A stretch of 64,000 bases of DNA from Allomyces arbusculus (lineage: Eukaryota > Blastocladiomycota > Blastocladiomycetes > Blastocladiales > Blastocladiaceae), in the NCBI GenBank assembly GCA_027604705.1, contig JADHYV010000003.1:868001-932000 (forward strand), read 5' to 3'. Each line of letters opens with the position of its first letter. Within the stretch, counting starts at the first letter, position 1. Below, one piece after another: positions 32,563 through 43,479 of the stretch. A program made the translations under genes and the position numbers. The notes beneath the pieces were generated by a model. That model was not told where the DNA came from. It made no database searches and saw only the letters and a list, made by a program, of their open reading frames with translations.

Positions 32563-35032
32563 ATGTCCGTTGTTGGCATCGACTTTGGCAACCTGCAGTC
32601 GTGCATTGCCGTGGCGCGCAACCGCGGCATCGACATTATCTGCAATGAGGTCTCGAACCGCTTCACGCCGTACGTCTTCCACCGCACCGCGCGCGCGTGT
32701 CCTCGTCGTCGCCCATGCCCCATACGCGTGCGCTGACGCCACCTCTGCCCCGCAATTCCTCTCTAGCTCGCTCGTCGGATTCGGCCAAAAGTCGCGTCTT
32801 CTCGGCGAAGCCGCCGCGTCCGTGCAAGTGTCGAACCTGAAGAACACCGTCTCGTCGTTGAAGCGCCTCGTCGGCCGTCCGGCGTCGGACGCGACGCTCG
32901 ACAAGGAGCGCGCCTACCTGTCGTGCACGCTGGTGCCCTCCGGCAGCCCCTCGGGTGAGATTGGCGCGCGCGTCAACTATCTCGGCGAGGAGCGCGTGTT
33001 TTCGGCGACGCAGCTCGCGGCCATGTACCTCGGCAAGCTCAAGTCGACGACCGAGCGCGAAACGGGCGCGCCCGTCGCTGACGTCGTCGTGTCCGTCCCC
33101 GGCTGGTTTGTGCCCGAGCAGCGCAAGGCCGTTGCCGAGGCGTGCGAGATTGCTGGGTTGAACCCGCTGCGCATCATCAACGATACGACCGCCGCCGCGC
33201 TCGCCTACGGGATCACGAAGACCGACTTGCCTGAGTCGGAGCCGCGCAAGGTCGTGTTTGTGGACGTCGGCCACTCGTCGACGTCGGTCGCGGCCGTCGC
33301 GTTTGTCAAGGGCAAGCTGCACGTCAAGGCCACGGCGTTCGACGCGTTCCTTGGCGGCCGCGACCTCGACCAGCTCCTCGTCGACCACTTTGTCAACGAG
33401 TTCAAGGGCAAGTACAAGTTTGACGTTTCGCAGTTCCCGAAGCCTTTGTTCCGGCTGCGTGCCGCGATCGAGAAGCTCAAGAAGGTGCTTTCGGCCAACT
33501 CGCAGGCGCCACTCAACATTGAGGCGCTGCACGACGACCGCGACGTGTCGTCGATGATCACGCGCGACGAGTTTGAGCAGTACTCGGCCCCCTTCATGGC
33601 CAAGATTGCGCCGCTGATTGAGGAAGTGCTCGCCAAGGCCGGGTGGACCAAGGACGAGGTTTTCTGCGTCGAGACGGTCGGTGGGACCACGCGCGTGCCT
33701 GGCGTGCGCAACGCCATCACCGGCTACTTTGGCCGCGACCTGCTCTCGTTCACGATCAACCAGGACGAGGCCGTCGCGCGTGGGTGCGCGCTCATGTGCG
33801 CCATCATCTCGCCCGCCTTCCGCGTGCGCGACTTTGACATCAAGGACGTGGCGGGGTCGAACGTCAAGGTGACGTGGACGCAGCCCGCGGCAAACGGCGA
33901 GGAACTGCCCAAGGAACTGACTGTCTTTGAGCGCGGGTCGACGGTGCCCGCGACCAAAGTGCTCACCTTCTACCGCCCGGCGGCCCAGCCGTTTGATTTC
34001 GAGGCGCATCTCGATGCGACGGCCACGGCGCCTGTCTGCCACGTGCCCACGTGGCTCGGGCGGTACGCCGTCAAGAACATTCCCGTCGGCGCGCCCGAGA
34101 CCAACCCGGATGAGCCGACGACCGTCAAGGTGCGCGTGCGCATGAACCCGAACCATATGGTCCAGGTCGAGGCCGCCTACGCGCTCGTCGAGGACAACAC
34201 GCCCGAGCCGGAGCCGGAGGCGACGCCCGCGGAGGGTGCTGCCGCCCCCGCTGCGCCCGCGGATGGGTCGGCCCCAGCGACGCCGCCGCCTGCTGCCGAC
34301 GAACCGCCCAAGAAGAAGCACAAGAAGGTGGAGCTGAACGTGCTCTTGACCGAGGCCGGGCTCCCGCGCGACGCGCTGCTCAAACTGCGCGAAGAGGAGG
34401 GCCAGATGGCCGCGGCCGACCGGCTCGTCAACGACACGGAAGTCGCCAAGAACGCGTTGGAAGAGTACATTTACGAGGCGCGCGATAAGAAGGACACGAC
34501 CTGGGCCGATTACTTGACCGAGAACGACAAGGCCAAGCTCACGGACCTTGTCAACGCCGCCGAGGACTGGCTCTACTCGGACGAGGGCGAGGACGCGACC
34601 AAGTCGGTCTATGTCGAGAAGCTGGCCGCGCTCAAGGCGATTGGCCAGCCCGCGCATGACAAGACGCGCGAGGCCGAGGAGCGCCCGCGTGCGGCCACGG
34701 TCCTGCGCAACGCGCTCGCCACGCTGCAGGTGCGTGCCGACAACCCGGACAATGCCTGGCTCGAGGGCGACCTGCAGGTCGTCAAGGACAAGATTGCCGC
34801 GGCGCGCACGTGGGCCGACGAGAAGCTGGCCATGCAGCAGGCGGCTGCCAAGCATGCCCCGCTCGTGATCACGTCGGCGCAGCTGTTGGCCAAGAAGGAC
34901 GAGGTCGAGCGGCAGTGCCTGCCGATCTTGGCGCGCCCGAAGCCGGCGCCCAAGGTCGAGGAGCCCGCCAAGACCGAGGAGAAGAAGGCTGATGCGACGC
35001 CCGCGCAGGAGGACCCGATGTCGGTCGACTAA
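32563..35032 (+). CDS. SSE1: Hsp110/Sse1-type chaperone (Hsp70 nucleotide-exchange factor)
   Basis: Exon 1 (32563-32669, CCACCATG start) and exon 2 (32767-35032) join in phase 2 and give 790 residues. The N-terminus has the Hsp70-family phosphate loop in its Hsp110 form (VVGIDFGNLQSCIAVARNRGIDI) and [23 protein letters not shown] across the splice, the signature of Sse1/Hsp110 rather than DnaK. The ATPase fold includes INDTTAAALAYG and FVDVGHSSTSV. After the beta domain there is an acidic/Pro/Ala-rich linker (about 545-585), then KKKHKKVELNV and the extended helical C-terminal domain typical of Hsp110. The tail ends in acidic/Lys sequence. It acts in the cytosol, releasing ADP from Hsp70 and holding unfolded clients. 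Its length agrees with the family (about 700-850 residues). Confidence 0.93.
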
Positions 35033-35538
35033 GCCAAGCGCTCAGTTGGGCGTTGGGGATTTGTGTTTATTTTGGTTGCGGTTTCGTTTGGTTGCGGTTT
35101 CTGACGGCGTGGGTCTCACGACACCCTCGTTTCGTCGTTTGCGTCTGCCCCCTCCCCCACCCTCGTTTCGTCGTCGTGGATGTGTTCGTGGTGTACCTAA
35201 TGGATCGGTAATTTGTTTCATTGCCCTGTCGTCGACGTCGTCGTCGTCGTCGTCGTTGTTTTTGAGATTCGCGCGAGGAGACGTTCCTCGACTTGCTCGT
35301 TGCGTGTCGTTGGCTTTTGGATTTGAACTGGATGGCGAGGTGAGACATGAGCAAGCTGCACGCCGCACGCTGGCCGCCATCCACCACCATCCCACACAAC
35401 GACGGCGGCGGCGTCCTGATCCGGTCGCTGATGCTGATGCCTGCCACCGCCCGCGGTCGACTCACTTTCGAACACGCGCCGCGCACCGCCCCTTGCCCAC
35501 ACACCGCCCCTCCTCTCCTCTTCCCCACGGCGCGCACC
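35033..35538. other. Intergenic region with (GTC)n tract
   Basis: 506 nt between the Hsp110 stop and the next start. It includes T/G-rich 3' flank and a GTC/GAC trinucleotide microsatellite at about 35226-35261. No gene seen. Confidence 0.5.
35226..35261. repeat. GTC trinucleotide microsatellite
   Basis: A near-perfect run of GTC units with one GAC interruption in the 3' flank of the Hsp110 gene. Confidence 0.75.
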
Positions 35539-36393
35539 ATGACCGCGCTGGGCCAAGCCGTGACCAGCGTCCTCTCCCACTTGATCTCGCCCATGCTGCA
35601 ATCGAGCCCACCGCCGTCGTCCTCGCCGGCGCTGCCGCTGCCGCCGCCCTCAGGCCTGCAGGACACCGCGCCCTCCAGATCCAACGATGGCTCGCCGACG
35701 CGCCGCGAACACGACCGCCCGTCCGCGTCGCCCGGTCTCGTCCTCACGCTCGACGAGGCCGACGAGCTCGCCGACCAGAACGACTACGACCAGCACCACG
35801 CCGGCGTGCGCGACACGACCACGACCAACGGTGGCGATTCGATGCCGCCCGACACCACCACCACCGACGTCCCACCTCCTCCTCCGCCGCCCCCTCTCAC
35901 GGGCCCACAAGCCACGCCCGCCATCCCCGACGCCGACCTCGACCTCGCCGACCTGCTGCAACGCACGCCGCACGCACGCATCGACGCGTCCGAACTGCAC
36001 GCGGCGATTCTCGCGCAACACGCGGCGGGCCAGCAGGAACTCGAGGCGTTGATGCTCGACTTGTTTGAGCAGATGCAGGACGCGTGCGACGCGCTCATGC
36101 ACCACCACGACGTGACGCACCGCATGCAGTTGGTCGCGGTCGCGCGGGGGGCGCGGGAGTTGAAGGCGATCGAGGCCGAGACGGGTACGTTGTTCGGGGC
36201 GGTGGGGTGAGGGGGTGGATGAGCGGAACTGACGAGAATGGATGGTGCGGGGGGGGGGGGGGGGGGGGCGGACGGCACGCGCGACGCGCTGGTGCAGTTT
36301 TTGGCGTCGATTCAGGGCGCGGTTGCGCACTTGCAGGGTTTGACGGGCGGCGGGATCAGTGGCGGTGGTGGAGGTGGGAAGGGCGTGCCGTGA
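35539..36393 (+). CDS. Small Pro-rich/helical protein, second exon unresolved at a G20 run
   Basis: The start is at GCACCATG, 35539. Exon 1 runs to about 36184, with a GTACGT donor. The first 150 residues are Pro/Ser/Thr/Asp-rich, including a run of Pro. Residues 155-215 form a strong helix (ELEALMLDLFEQMQDACDALM, then RELKAIEAE). Read through the donor, the frame ends at 36210 (223 residues). A better model continues in a second exon, because an open frame at 36271-36393 encodes more of the same helical type (DALVQFLASIQGAVAHLQGL) and ends in Gly-rich sequence. The joining acceptor (near 36236) leads into a run of 20 G, and as given the frame is off by one base. The run length may therefore be misread or variable. 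Family unknown. Confidence 0.5.
36249..36268. repeat. G20 homopolymer
   Basis: An uninterrupted run of 20 G at the likely second-exon boundary of the gene starting at 35539. Homopolymers of this length are prone to slippage and to sequencing error. Confidence 0.85.
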
Positions 36394-36934
36394 TCGAGAC
36401 CGGGTGTCGTGTTGCGCTGTGTCGCACCACGTCGTGGTGGTGGAGCGTGGAGTGCCAGATTCAACACGTTGGTGGTATATTTCCCACAGGCAAGCTGGAT
36501 CTTGGTTTCCGCGCGGCTGCGGTGCGCGACGGCCGTAGCGTGCCGCACCGGCGCCGCGCTGACGCCGCTGCTGATCCGCAAGACTGCATCCACGACGGTG
36601 CGGTTGCGTCGCGAGCACGAAGATGTGGGTCGCCGGCGCGTGCAGGTACGCTTCGGAGCGAGGCATCAGAGCTCACGTCTTGTTAGGCATCAGACGCTAG
36701 ACGCGCCACAGGCCCAGGGCGCGCCGCCGCCTGCATCGCGCTCAAAGCGCCACCGCCGCGACGTCTTGAACGTTCACGGCTTGGCCTTGGCCGCCCTTGG
36801 CCCCGCCTTGCACCGCCGCCGCACACCGTCTCCGCTCTCATCGTCTCACCTCGCCGTCGCCCCCACACTTTGCTCGTTTGCACACGCTCCCGGCCCGCGC
36901 CCAACTTGCTGCACTCGCGCCGCCGCCCACCACC
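36394..36934. other. Intergenic region, no gene seen
   Basis: About 540 nt of leader/promoter before the SH3 membrane protein. Shadow frames only. Confidence 0.45.
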
Positions 36935-38735
36935 ATGCCGCGCCCCCGCCCTGCTCGCCGCGCGCTCGTCGCCGCGGCGCTGCTGCTGGCGCTGACCGCG
37001 CTGCTGCTCACGCCCGCGCTCGCGGCCCCGCAGCTCAACATTCCCGGCATCGGCACCGTGAACCTGCCCGGCAGCGGGTCCAAGCCGACCGCTACGGCGT
37101 CCGAGTCGCCCTCGGCCACGGCCACGCCCACGGCCACGTCGGCGTCGAGTTCGGCCGCGCCCTCGTCGTCGGGAACGGCCACGGCCACGGCGACCACCGC
37201 CAAGCCCAAGCCAACCGTCGCCGACAAGTGCCCCGGCGGTCGGTGCAAGGTCGATGGCCGCGGGTCGCAAGAGTGCATTTGGCTCGAAAAGACCAAGGCG
37301 TGCAGTGGTGCGTTTCGCTTTCGCTTCGCCGCTGTTTCCGCCGCACCCCACCTTGGCACGCTCTCATCCTCACCTCGACCATGAAACAACAATAGCCTTC
37401 ACGGGCCTCTACATCCCGACCAATATCTCATCCTACTTTGAGCTGCGCCTGCCCGCCAAGCGGTCCTACCTGATCCCGGAACTCAAGAACGCGACCGACC
37501 TCGATGACCAGTTCAATGCCGAGAAATCCTACGCGTTTATGCAGAAATACGTCGGCGAGTACATGGTCAACATTGCCGGGTGCCAAATGCCCGACCAGCG
37601 GTGGTACAAGACGTGGTTCTGTCTCGACCTGCTCGACTTTTTCTCGCAAAAGGGCGACCCCTGCTCGCAAAACTCCAAGTTCTCCGTGTGCGCATCGACG
37701 CTCGACGCGCGCGCCGCCTCGCTGCAAAACGACATTTCAAATGCGACGTCGTGCCCCGTTGGCCAGTCGGGCCGCGACGCGGCCGCCAAGCACATCACTT
37801 TCCTCAACACGACCAGCTACCGCGGCACCGACACGTCGTGCATTTCCGGCGAAGACAACGAGAACAACGCGTCGGTGAACCAGCTCTGCGGGTACTTTTC
37901 CGAGGCCGCGGCGTGCTCGCACGACTGCAAGTCGCTCAATGACGCGGTGCGTGGCAAATGCCCGCAGTACTTGGCCGACGCCAAGGCGCAGTCGACGCAG
38001 GCGGCGAGTTCGTCGGCGTGCGACCCGAATGATAAGTCGTGCGAGCCCGGATCGTCCAAGACAATTCCGATCATTATCGGGTCGGTCGTTGGCGTGTTGG
38101 TCCTTGGCGCGCTCGTTGTCCTCTGGCGCATTCGCAAGCGCAACGCCGATAACGCCGCCAAGGCCGCGACCATGGCGCGCACGGAAAACGTCCCGCCGCC
38201 CGCGCCGGCGCCGGCCAGCATCGCGCCCCCCGCGCCCGTCGTAGCGCCGGCGCCGCAGCCGTTCAACCCGCAGCCCGTCGCGTACCCGGCGCAGCCGCAA
38301 CTCCCGCAGCCGGCCGTCGCGACCAGCGCCGAGTACCAGCAGCCGCTGATGGGTGGTGTCGGTGGTCCCGCAGCCGCAGCCGCAGCGGCCGCGGCCGGTG
38401 CTGGCGCCTACGCTGCATCGCAGCAATCGCCCACCTCTCCCGTCCCGAACGTGATCCCGATGCCGCCGCCCGCCGGTGGTGAGGCCGAGACGGAACGTAC
38501 CGTGACGGTCGTGAAACTCGCGTTTGCGCCGTCGTCTGAGGACGAATTGGCGCTGAGTCCGGGCGACTTGGTCACGATCCATAACCGGTACTCGGACGGG
38601 TGGGCGCGCGGGTCGCGGCACCCGCGGATCGGCGAGAATGCGCCGACGACCGGGTACTTCCCGCTCATGGTCACGGAGAACGTGGAGCCCCGCACGCCGC
38701 CGACTCGTTTCGAGTCGCTGTCGCGTCGGAACTAA
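36935..38735 (+). CDS. Transmembrane protein with secreted Cys domain and cytoplasmic SH3 domain
   Basis: Exon 1 (36935-37307) and exon 2 (37396-38735) join in phase 1 and give 570 residues. A signal peptide (residues 1-28, Leu/Ala-rich) is followed by a Ser/Thr/Ala mucin-like stretch to about 95. A Cys-rich extracellular domain (about 100-360) contains CPGGRCKVDGRGSQECIW, then LDLLDFFSQKGDPC and NQLCGYFSEAAACSHDC. One transmembrane helix follows (TIPIIIGSVVGVLVLGALVVLW, around 376-397), and a Pro/Ala/Gln-rich linker. The C-terminus is an SH3 domain: VVKLAFAPSSEDELALSPGD, then IHNRYSDGWARG and TGYFPLMV, matching the ALYDY...DELxxxxGD...GWxxG...GxFP pattern. This layout recalls fungal surface sensors that signal through SH3 contacts, but the extracellular domain is not one I can name. 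Splicing restores KACSAFTG and reads cleanly. Confidence 0.8.
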
Positions 38736-39375
38736 GGGGACGAGGTGGATGGGGTGTGATAGACGAGGGTCGCGTGTGCGATGGTGCGCGCGCGGTCCTG
38801 CTTGCATGGGTGGCGGTTTGCTCAAGTCGGTCGCGGCCGATGCGGGCTGCCGACCATGGAAACTCTCTTGTGCTGTTTTTGGATTATCGCACGGGGTTTG
38901 TTGTGTTTTGCGTTGCGTTTGCTGCACCAGTCTTTTTTTTGTTTGGATTTTGTTCTTCTCAGCTGTACCACCATGTCGACCATTTCCCGCTGTGCTGCCA
39001 TCTTGTTTTCGAATACACGGTTGGACACGATCTGCTTGCTGCTTGCCCACCGCCGAGCACACGCGTCGTCTCGGGCGTGTCGTTCACGACAGGAAGCCGC
39101 ACCACCGTCCACCACGCGAAGCAGGCCGCCACCTATCACATCTCGCCAGTGTCGCATCGCCGCTGTCACAGGCCTCCCACATCAGCACCCACCACTGTCA
39201 TTTCTGTGTCCAACCAGACCTATGGCGCTCGCTGCCGCTCGACATGTCCTCTAGACGACTCTCCCAGCGCACTTGCGCCACTTCGTTTATCCCTCGTCTG
39301 CAACCTGACCACAATGCTTGACCCACGCGCAAACAGCACTCTATATCACCTTCTCCACCCGACATCTATCCCAAT
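38736..39375. other. Convergent intergenic region
   Basis: 640 nt between the SH3 membrane gene and the 3' end of thioesterase copy 1. T-rich near 38930-38950; no gene seen. Confidence 0.5.
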
Positions 39376-40115
39376 CTACAGCTTGGGCGCCATCGCATAA
39401 TCCCCACCACAAAACTTGGTATGCCGCCCGGACGCCAACAACTCACCCGTCTTCTTATCAAACACATCCGTGCGCGTAAATGCCAGGTTCTTGCCAACAC
39501 GCTCGCAGTAGCTGCGCACTTCCAGGACCGACCCGACGGGCGCCGACTTGAGGTAGCTCGTCGACAGGTCCGACGAGACGCCGGATGTCGGGTGGCCTAG
39601 ATCCGGGCGCGGCAGGGTCAGGGCGAGGGGTGGAGAAACTAGAGGACGACAGGGCGTACCGGACTCGACGATCGCAAAGGAGCTGACAATGTCGATGAGC
39701 GCGGCGAGCACGCCGCCGTGCGCGTTCTGGAACGCGTTCTTGAAAGACCCGCGGCGCGGAGCGTCAGCAGCAAGCGCCGCGCCCAGAACGAGGTGGGGCG
39801 AAAACGTACGGCATGCCGCGGCTCTACCTCCAGTTCCGCAACGAGCATCCTCTTTTCCTTGTCGAACCGCGTGAACGCCAGCTATTTGCCCATGGGTCAG
39901 TTCGCCGCCAATTGGCCACAAACGGCACACACCCGACGATCACGCACCTTGTCAAAGACGTGCCCATGGAACCCGTGCTCAAAAAACGGCGTCACCCACG
40001 TGCGGCAATTCTGCAACACGTCGAACCGCGCGTCCAGGTCCGCGCCGGGCGCGGTCGTTGGTTGCACGCCGCGGCGGATGCGGTGGTTGGGAGTGGGTGC
40101 TGTTGGGGAGGCCAT
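39376..40115 (-). CDS. Hotdog-fold acyl-CoA thioesterase (THEM2/ACOT13-like), tandem copy 1
   Basis: Four exons, 40115-39948, 39881-39810, 39738-39660 and 39596-39376, give 179 residues. The PaaI/4HBT hotdog core is clear. NAFQNAHGGVLAALIDIVSS contains the HGG loop and the catalytic-type Asp on the long helix, and HPTSGVSADLSTSYLKSAPVG and SYCERVGKNLAFTRTDVFDKKTGELLASGRHTKF match the THEM2 beta strands. Family members hydrolyse acyl-CoA in cytosol, mitochondria or peroxisomes; the substrate cannot be told here. The N-terminal 56 residues (LQNCRTWVTPFFEHGFHGHVFDK) are conserved in all three copies. The last exon is 3 codons shorter than in copies 2 and 3 and ends in AMAPKL. Exon boundaries match the other copies exactly. 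Confidence 0.85.
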
Positions 40116-40773
40116 GGTCTTGGTTTCGTGTGGAGGGAGGACTTGAGCGCGACTTGGGCGGCGCAACGGATAGGGGCTTGTCGACTTTGGCGGCGGACAG
40201 GCAGGGAGAGCGCATTGCCGTGTTCGTGGTCGGCCGCCTTGGGCTGCGAGAGGGACGTCCGAGAGGCGGCTGTTCTGGTGCACATGCAACTGGTTGGCGT
40301 GCCGGGCCGGCGTTTCCGAGCTCCGGACGAATCACATCAGCTGCGCTGAAGGATTGTAAAAGGCGCGCGTGCGTGCGTGGGTGCCGGTTGTTCCGGCCGA
40401 CCCAAAGAGCAGCAACGAAAGACGAGCGAGACGTGGGTGTCCATCCAAACCCACGTCGCACATCAACGTCGTCATTTGTCGACATGGGTCCGTTGTGTCG
40501 ATGGTGGGTACTGGAGAGGATGGATGCAACAGCCGCGACCAAGACATGCATGAACGAACCAACACCTCCCAGTCTGCACGGCAAGAACCATCAGCACACC
40601 AATGGTTCAATGCGTCGTTACATTCCCTGCAGCTGTCCCATCGTGACAGCCAGTTGTTTCTGGCCGCGCTCATTGTCCATTTTCGCTGTTCTTTTGATGC
40701 AGTTTCGCGCCTGACCATGCCCTCAACACCCGCGCAAGAGACCGCCGCCAGAAACGCCAATCTTTTCCATTTC
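40116..40773. other. Spacer between thioesterase copies 1 and 2
   Basis: About 660 nt, presumably the copy 1 promoter and the copy 2 3' flank. No gene seen. Confidence 0.5.
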
Positions 40774-41488
40774 TTACAACTTTGACCCAATCGCGGTCAT
40801 CTTATGATCGCCACCACAGAACTTGGTATGTCGGCCCGACGCTAGCAATGCGCCCGTCTTCTTGTCAAAGATGTCCGTGCGCGTATACGCCAAATTCTTG
40901 CCGACGCGCTCGCAGTAGCTGCGCACTTCCAGCACAGCGCCGACGCCGACCGATTTGAGGAAGCTGGTCGACAGGTCTGCCGAGACCCCCGAGGTCGGGT
41001 GGCCTATGGACAGATACGCGTCAAGGGGGAGAGACAGGAGAGGGGGACGGCGGGCGGACGAACCTGACTCGATCACCGCAAAGCTGCTCACGATATCGAT
41101 GAGCGTGGCGAGCACGCCGCCGTGCACATTCCCGTACGCGTTCTATTGGTCGCAATCGAATGCATCAGCAGGGAGACCATGCGCACGCTGTCGAGCACGA
41201 ATGAACGGTACTGCATGTCGCTCCTCGACTTCCATTTCGGCAACAAGCATGCGCTGGTCCTTGTCGAACCGCGTAAATGCGAGCTAGTTCCGAATGGCGC
41301 CGTGGTCAGTCCGAGCTGATGTTGAGCCAATAGTCTTCTTCGGGGCTATGGACCTTGTCAAAGTTGTGCCCGTTGAATCCGTGCGCAAAGTGCGGCTCGA
41401 CCCACGACCGGCAGTTTTGAAGAATCTCGAACCTCGCTGACAGCGGTGCGACCGGCGCCTCCGTCTTGCTCTTGTCGTTGGGTGCCAT
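40774..41488 (-). CDS. Hotdog-fold acyl-CoA thioesterase, tandem copy 2
   Basis: Four exons, 41488-41354, 41283-41212, 41142-41064 and 41003-40774, give 171 residues. Exons 2-4 are 72, 79 and 230 nt, the same as in copy 3, and exons 2-3 also match copy 1. The core carries NVHGGVLATLIDIVSSFAVIES with the HGG loop and Asp, then HPTSGVSADLSTSFLKS and NLAYTRTDIFDKKTGALLASGRHTKF. The first exon encodes FEILQNCRSWVEPHFAHGFNGHNFDK, the shared N-terminal motif. The intron 1 donor is GTCCAT and the intron 3 donor is GTTCGT, less typical than in the other copies, but the frame is intact throughout. Confidence 0.85.
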
Positions 41489-42057
41489 GGTGTTGCTGAT
41501 AGATCGTGGAGGGTTGTGCGCTTGCTTGGACCAGACTGGAGAGAGTCGATTTCGACGCGTCGCGCGGCTGGTCGAGCGAGGAGTCTTAACGTTCTGCGGC
41601 CTTGGCCAGCAGTCGGCGTGGCGAGGTCTGGCGGTTCCGAGAGCCGGAAAATTCACGTTGTGGTTGCCTTGCACGCTTTACTCCACGTATTTACGGCCTG
41701 CGAAGCCACGGCCGTACTCAAAGTATTGGCCGATTTCCATTTCGTCTAATCTCGAATGAGCTGTGCTGATCAGACCGTCTGCTGCTCTGTGGTCGTCGAC
41801 AAGATTTTATCATGACGCGAGCCGCCAAACTGTGGCCAGACTGGGAGGCTCCAAATCAGCAATGTCGAGCCGTAAATCCTATTTTTTGCCTTCCATGGTC
41901 ACTGTTCTGCCACCAAATGCATTTATTTTTATTGATGCATGGATGGACGCAAAATGATCCCGCTGCTCACACACGCCGTCCTCGGCCCGATCAAGGCACG
42001 CCGAGTAGAGAACGCTTTGCAACTGCAGCCACAACGACCCGCAACAAATATCAGCTC
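41489..42057. other. Spacer between thioesterase copies 2 and 3
   Basis: About 570 nt, somewhat more AT-rich than the genes. No gene seen. Confidence 0.5.
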
Positions 42058-42805
42058 TCACAACTTGGGGTTGACCGTCGTGTTCGCATAATCGCCACCA
42101 CAAAACTTGGTATGTCGGCCCGACGCCAACAAATCACCCGTGTTCTTATCAAAGATATCCGTGCGCGTAAATGCGAGGTTCTTGCCCACGCGCTCGCAGT
42201 AACTGCGCACTTCGAGGACGGCGCCAATCCCGACCGACTTGAGGTAGCTGGTGGAGAGGTCCGCCGAAACACCAGATGTCGGGTGGCCTGCAACGCGCGA
42301 GTACTGTTCCATTAATTGCGTGCAGAAGGAGTGGAGAAGGTGTGCGCAAACGTACCGGACTCGACCACTACAAAGCTGCTCACAACGTCAATGAGTGCAG
42401 CGAGCACGCCGCCATGCACGTTCTGGAACGCGTTCTATCGGCCCATACCGTGCCACGCGTTAGCAATGGAACCGACCGGAACGCGCCACGACGCGGAGGA
42501 GCGCGAAGACGTACCGCGTGCCGCTCCTCGACTTCCATTTCTGCGATAAGCATCCTCTGGTCCTTGTCGAACCGGATGAACGCGAGCTATTTCCATCAGC
42601 ACGGACGTGCGGATCAGATCCATGCCCATGCTTGCTCATATGCGGTCGCAATTCTTGTGGATACCTTGTCAAATACATGCCCGTGAAACCCGTGCTCAAA
42701 GAACGGCACGACCCACGACCGACAGTTTTGCAAGATCTCGAACCGCTCTGGCAGCGGCGCGGTCGGTGTCGACGTTGGCTTCACGCCCTTGTTGTTTGGT
42801 GCCAT
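42058..42805 (-). CDS. Hotdog-fold acyl-CoA thioesterase, tandem copy 3
   Basis: Four exons, 42805-42665, 42586-42515, 42434-42356 and 42287-42058, give 173 residues. The sequence follows copies 1 and 2 throughout: FEILQNCRSWVVPFFEHGFHGHVFDK, LAFIRFDKDQRMLIAEMEVEER, NVHGGVLAALIDVVSSFVVVES, then HPTSGVSADLSTSYLKSVGIG and NLAFTRTDIFDKNTG. All key hotdog residues are kept, so the copy looks functional. It is the most upstream of the three on the minus strand. Three intact copies with conserved catalytic regions suggest retained or dosage function rather than decay. Confidence 0.85.
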
Positions 42806-43479
42806 GATGTTGCTGATGAATCGTAAAAGGCTGTGCGCTTGCTTAGGACTTCGATAATGCGTGTCGTGCTCGGTATTGACGCGTCGTCGATCGGAAGCTG
42901 GTCCGCGACATGGCAAGCTGGCTGACCACGAGTGTAAATGAGGATCCGGCGTTTCCGAGCCAGAACAATCACATTTACGTCCACACCACTTGGTTGCTCT
43001 TCTCACTCTCCGCTCCTCCCCTGCTTGGCGACATTGATAAATGAAGCATATATTTGCGGTCGTCGCTGCTCCATTTCGCGCAAAGAGTGCTGATGAGAAC
43101 TTGTCAGAACCAAGAGTCCTCCCGAGACGGGACCGGTGTCGTGACAATTGATTTGTCAAGGAGATGGATGGTCCATGGTGATGGGTCGGTGGCTGGTAAG
43201 AACAAAACAAAGCATCATTGTTACTGTTTCCTCTTGGAATACATTTTCAGCATCAGCACGGTTCCATCTTGGTCGGGGAAAGAGGGGGACGGGGTGGAGT
43301 GAATTGATCCAGGGCCAAATGGTTACAACGAAAGAGAACAAGAAAAGATCAATCACGCCAGCAGCATCCGCACAAACAACAAGCAAATCCACAAATTGAT
43401 ATCTTCAAACATTTTCGTTCTCGTTTCTACATGCGCACAAACGGACATCGCCCTCCGTGCTTCTCGTTCAGGGGCACCT
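42806..43479. other. Intergenic region, no gene seen
   Basis: About 670 nt between thioesterase copy 3 and the PA2G4-like 3' end. Comparatively AT-rich (43050-43440) with only short frames. Confidence 0.5.

Noticed and set aside
32663-34855. A 730-codon minus-strand frame under the Hsp110 gene.
   Set aside because: It is a shadow of high-GC third positions; composition is Arg/Val/Leu/Gly without motifs.
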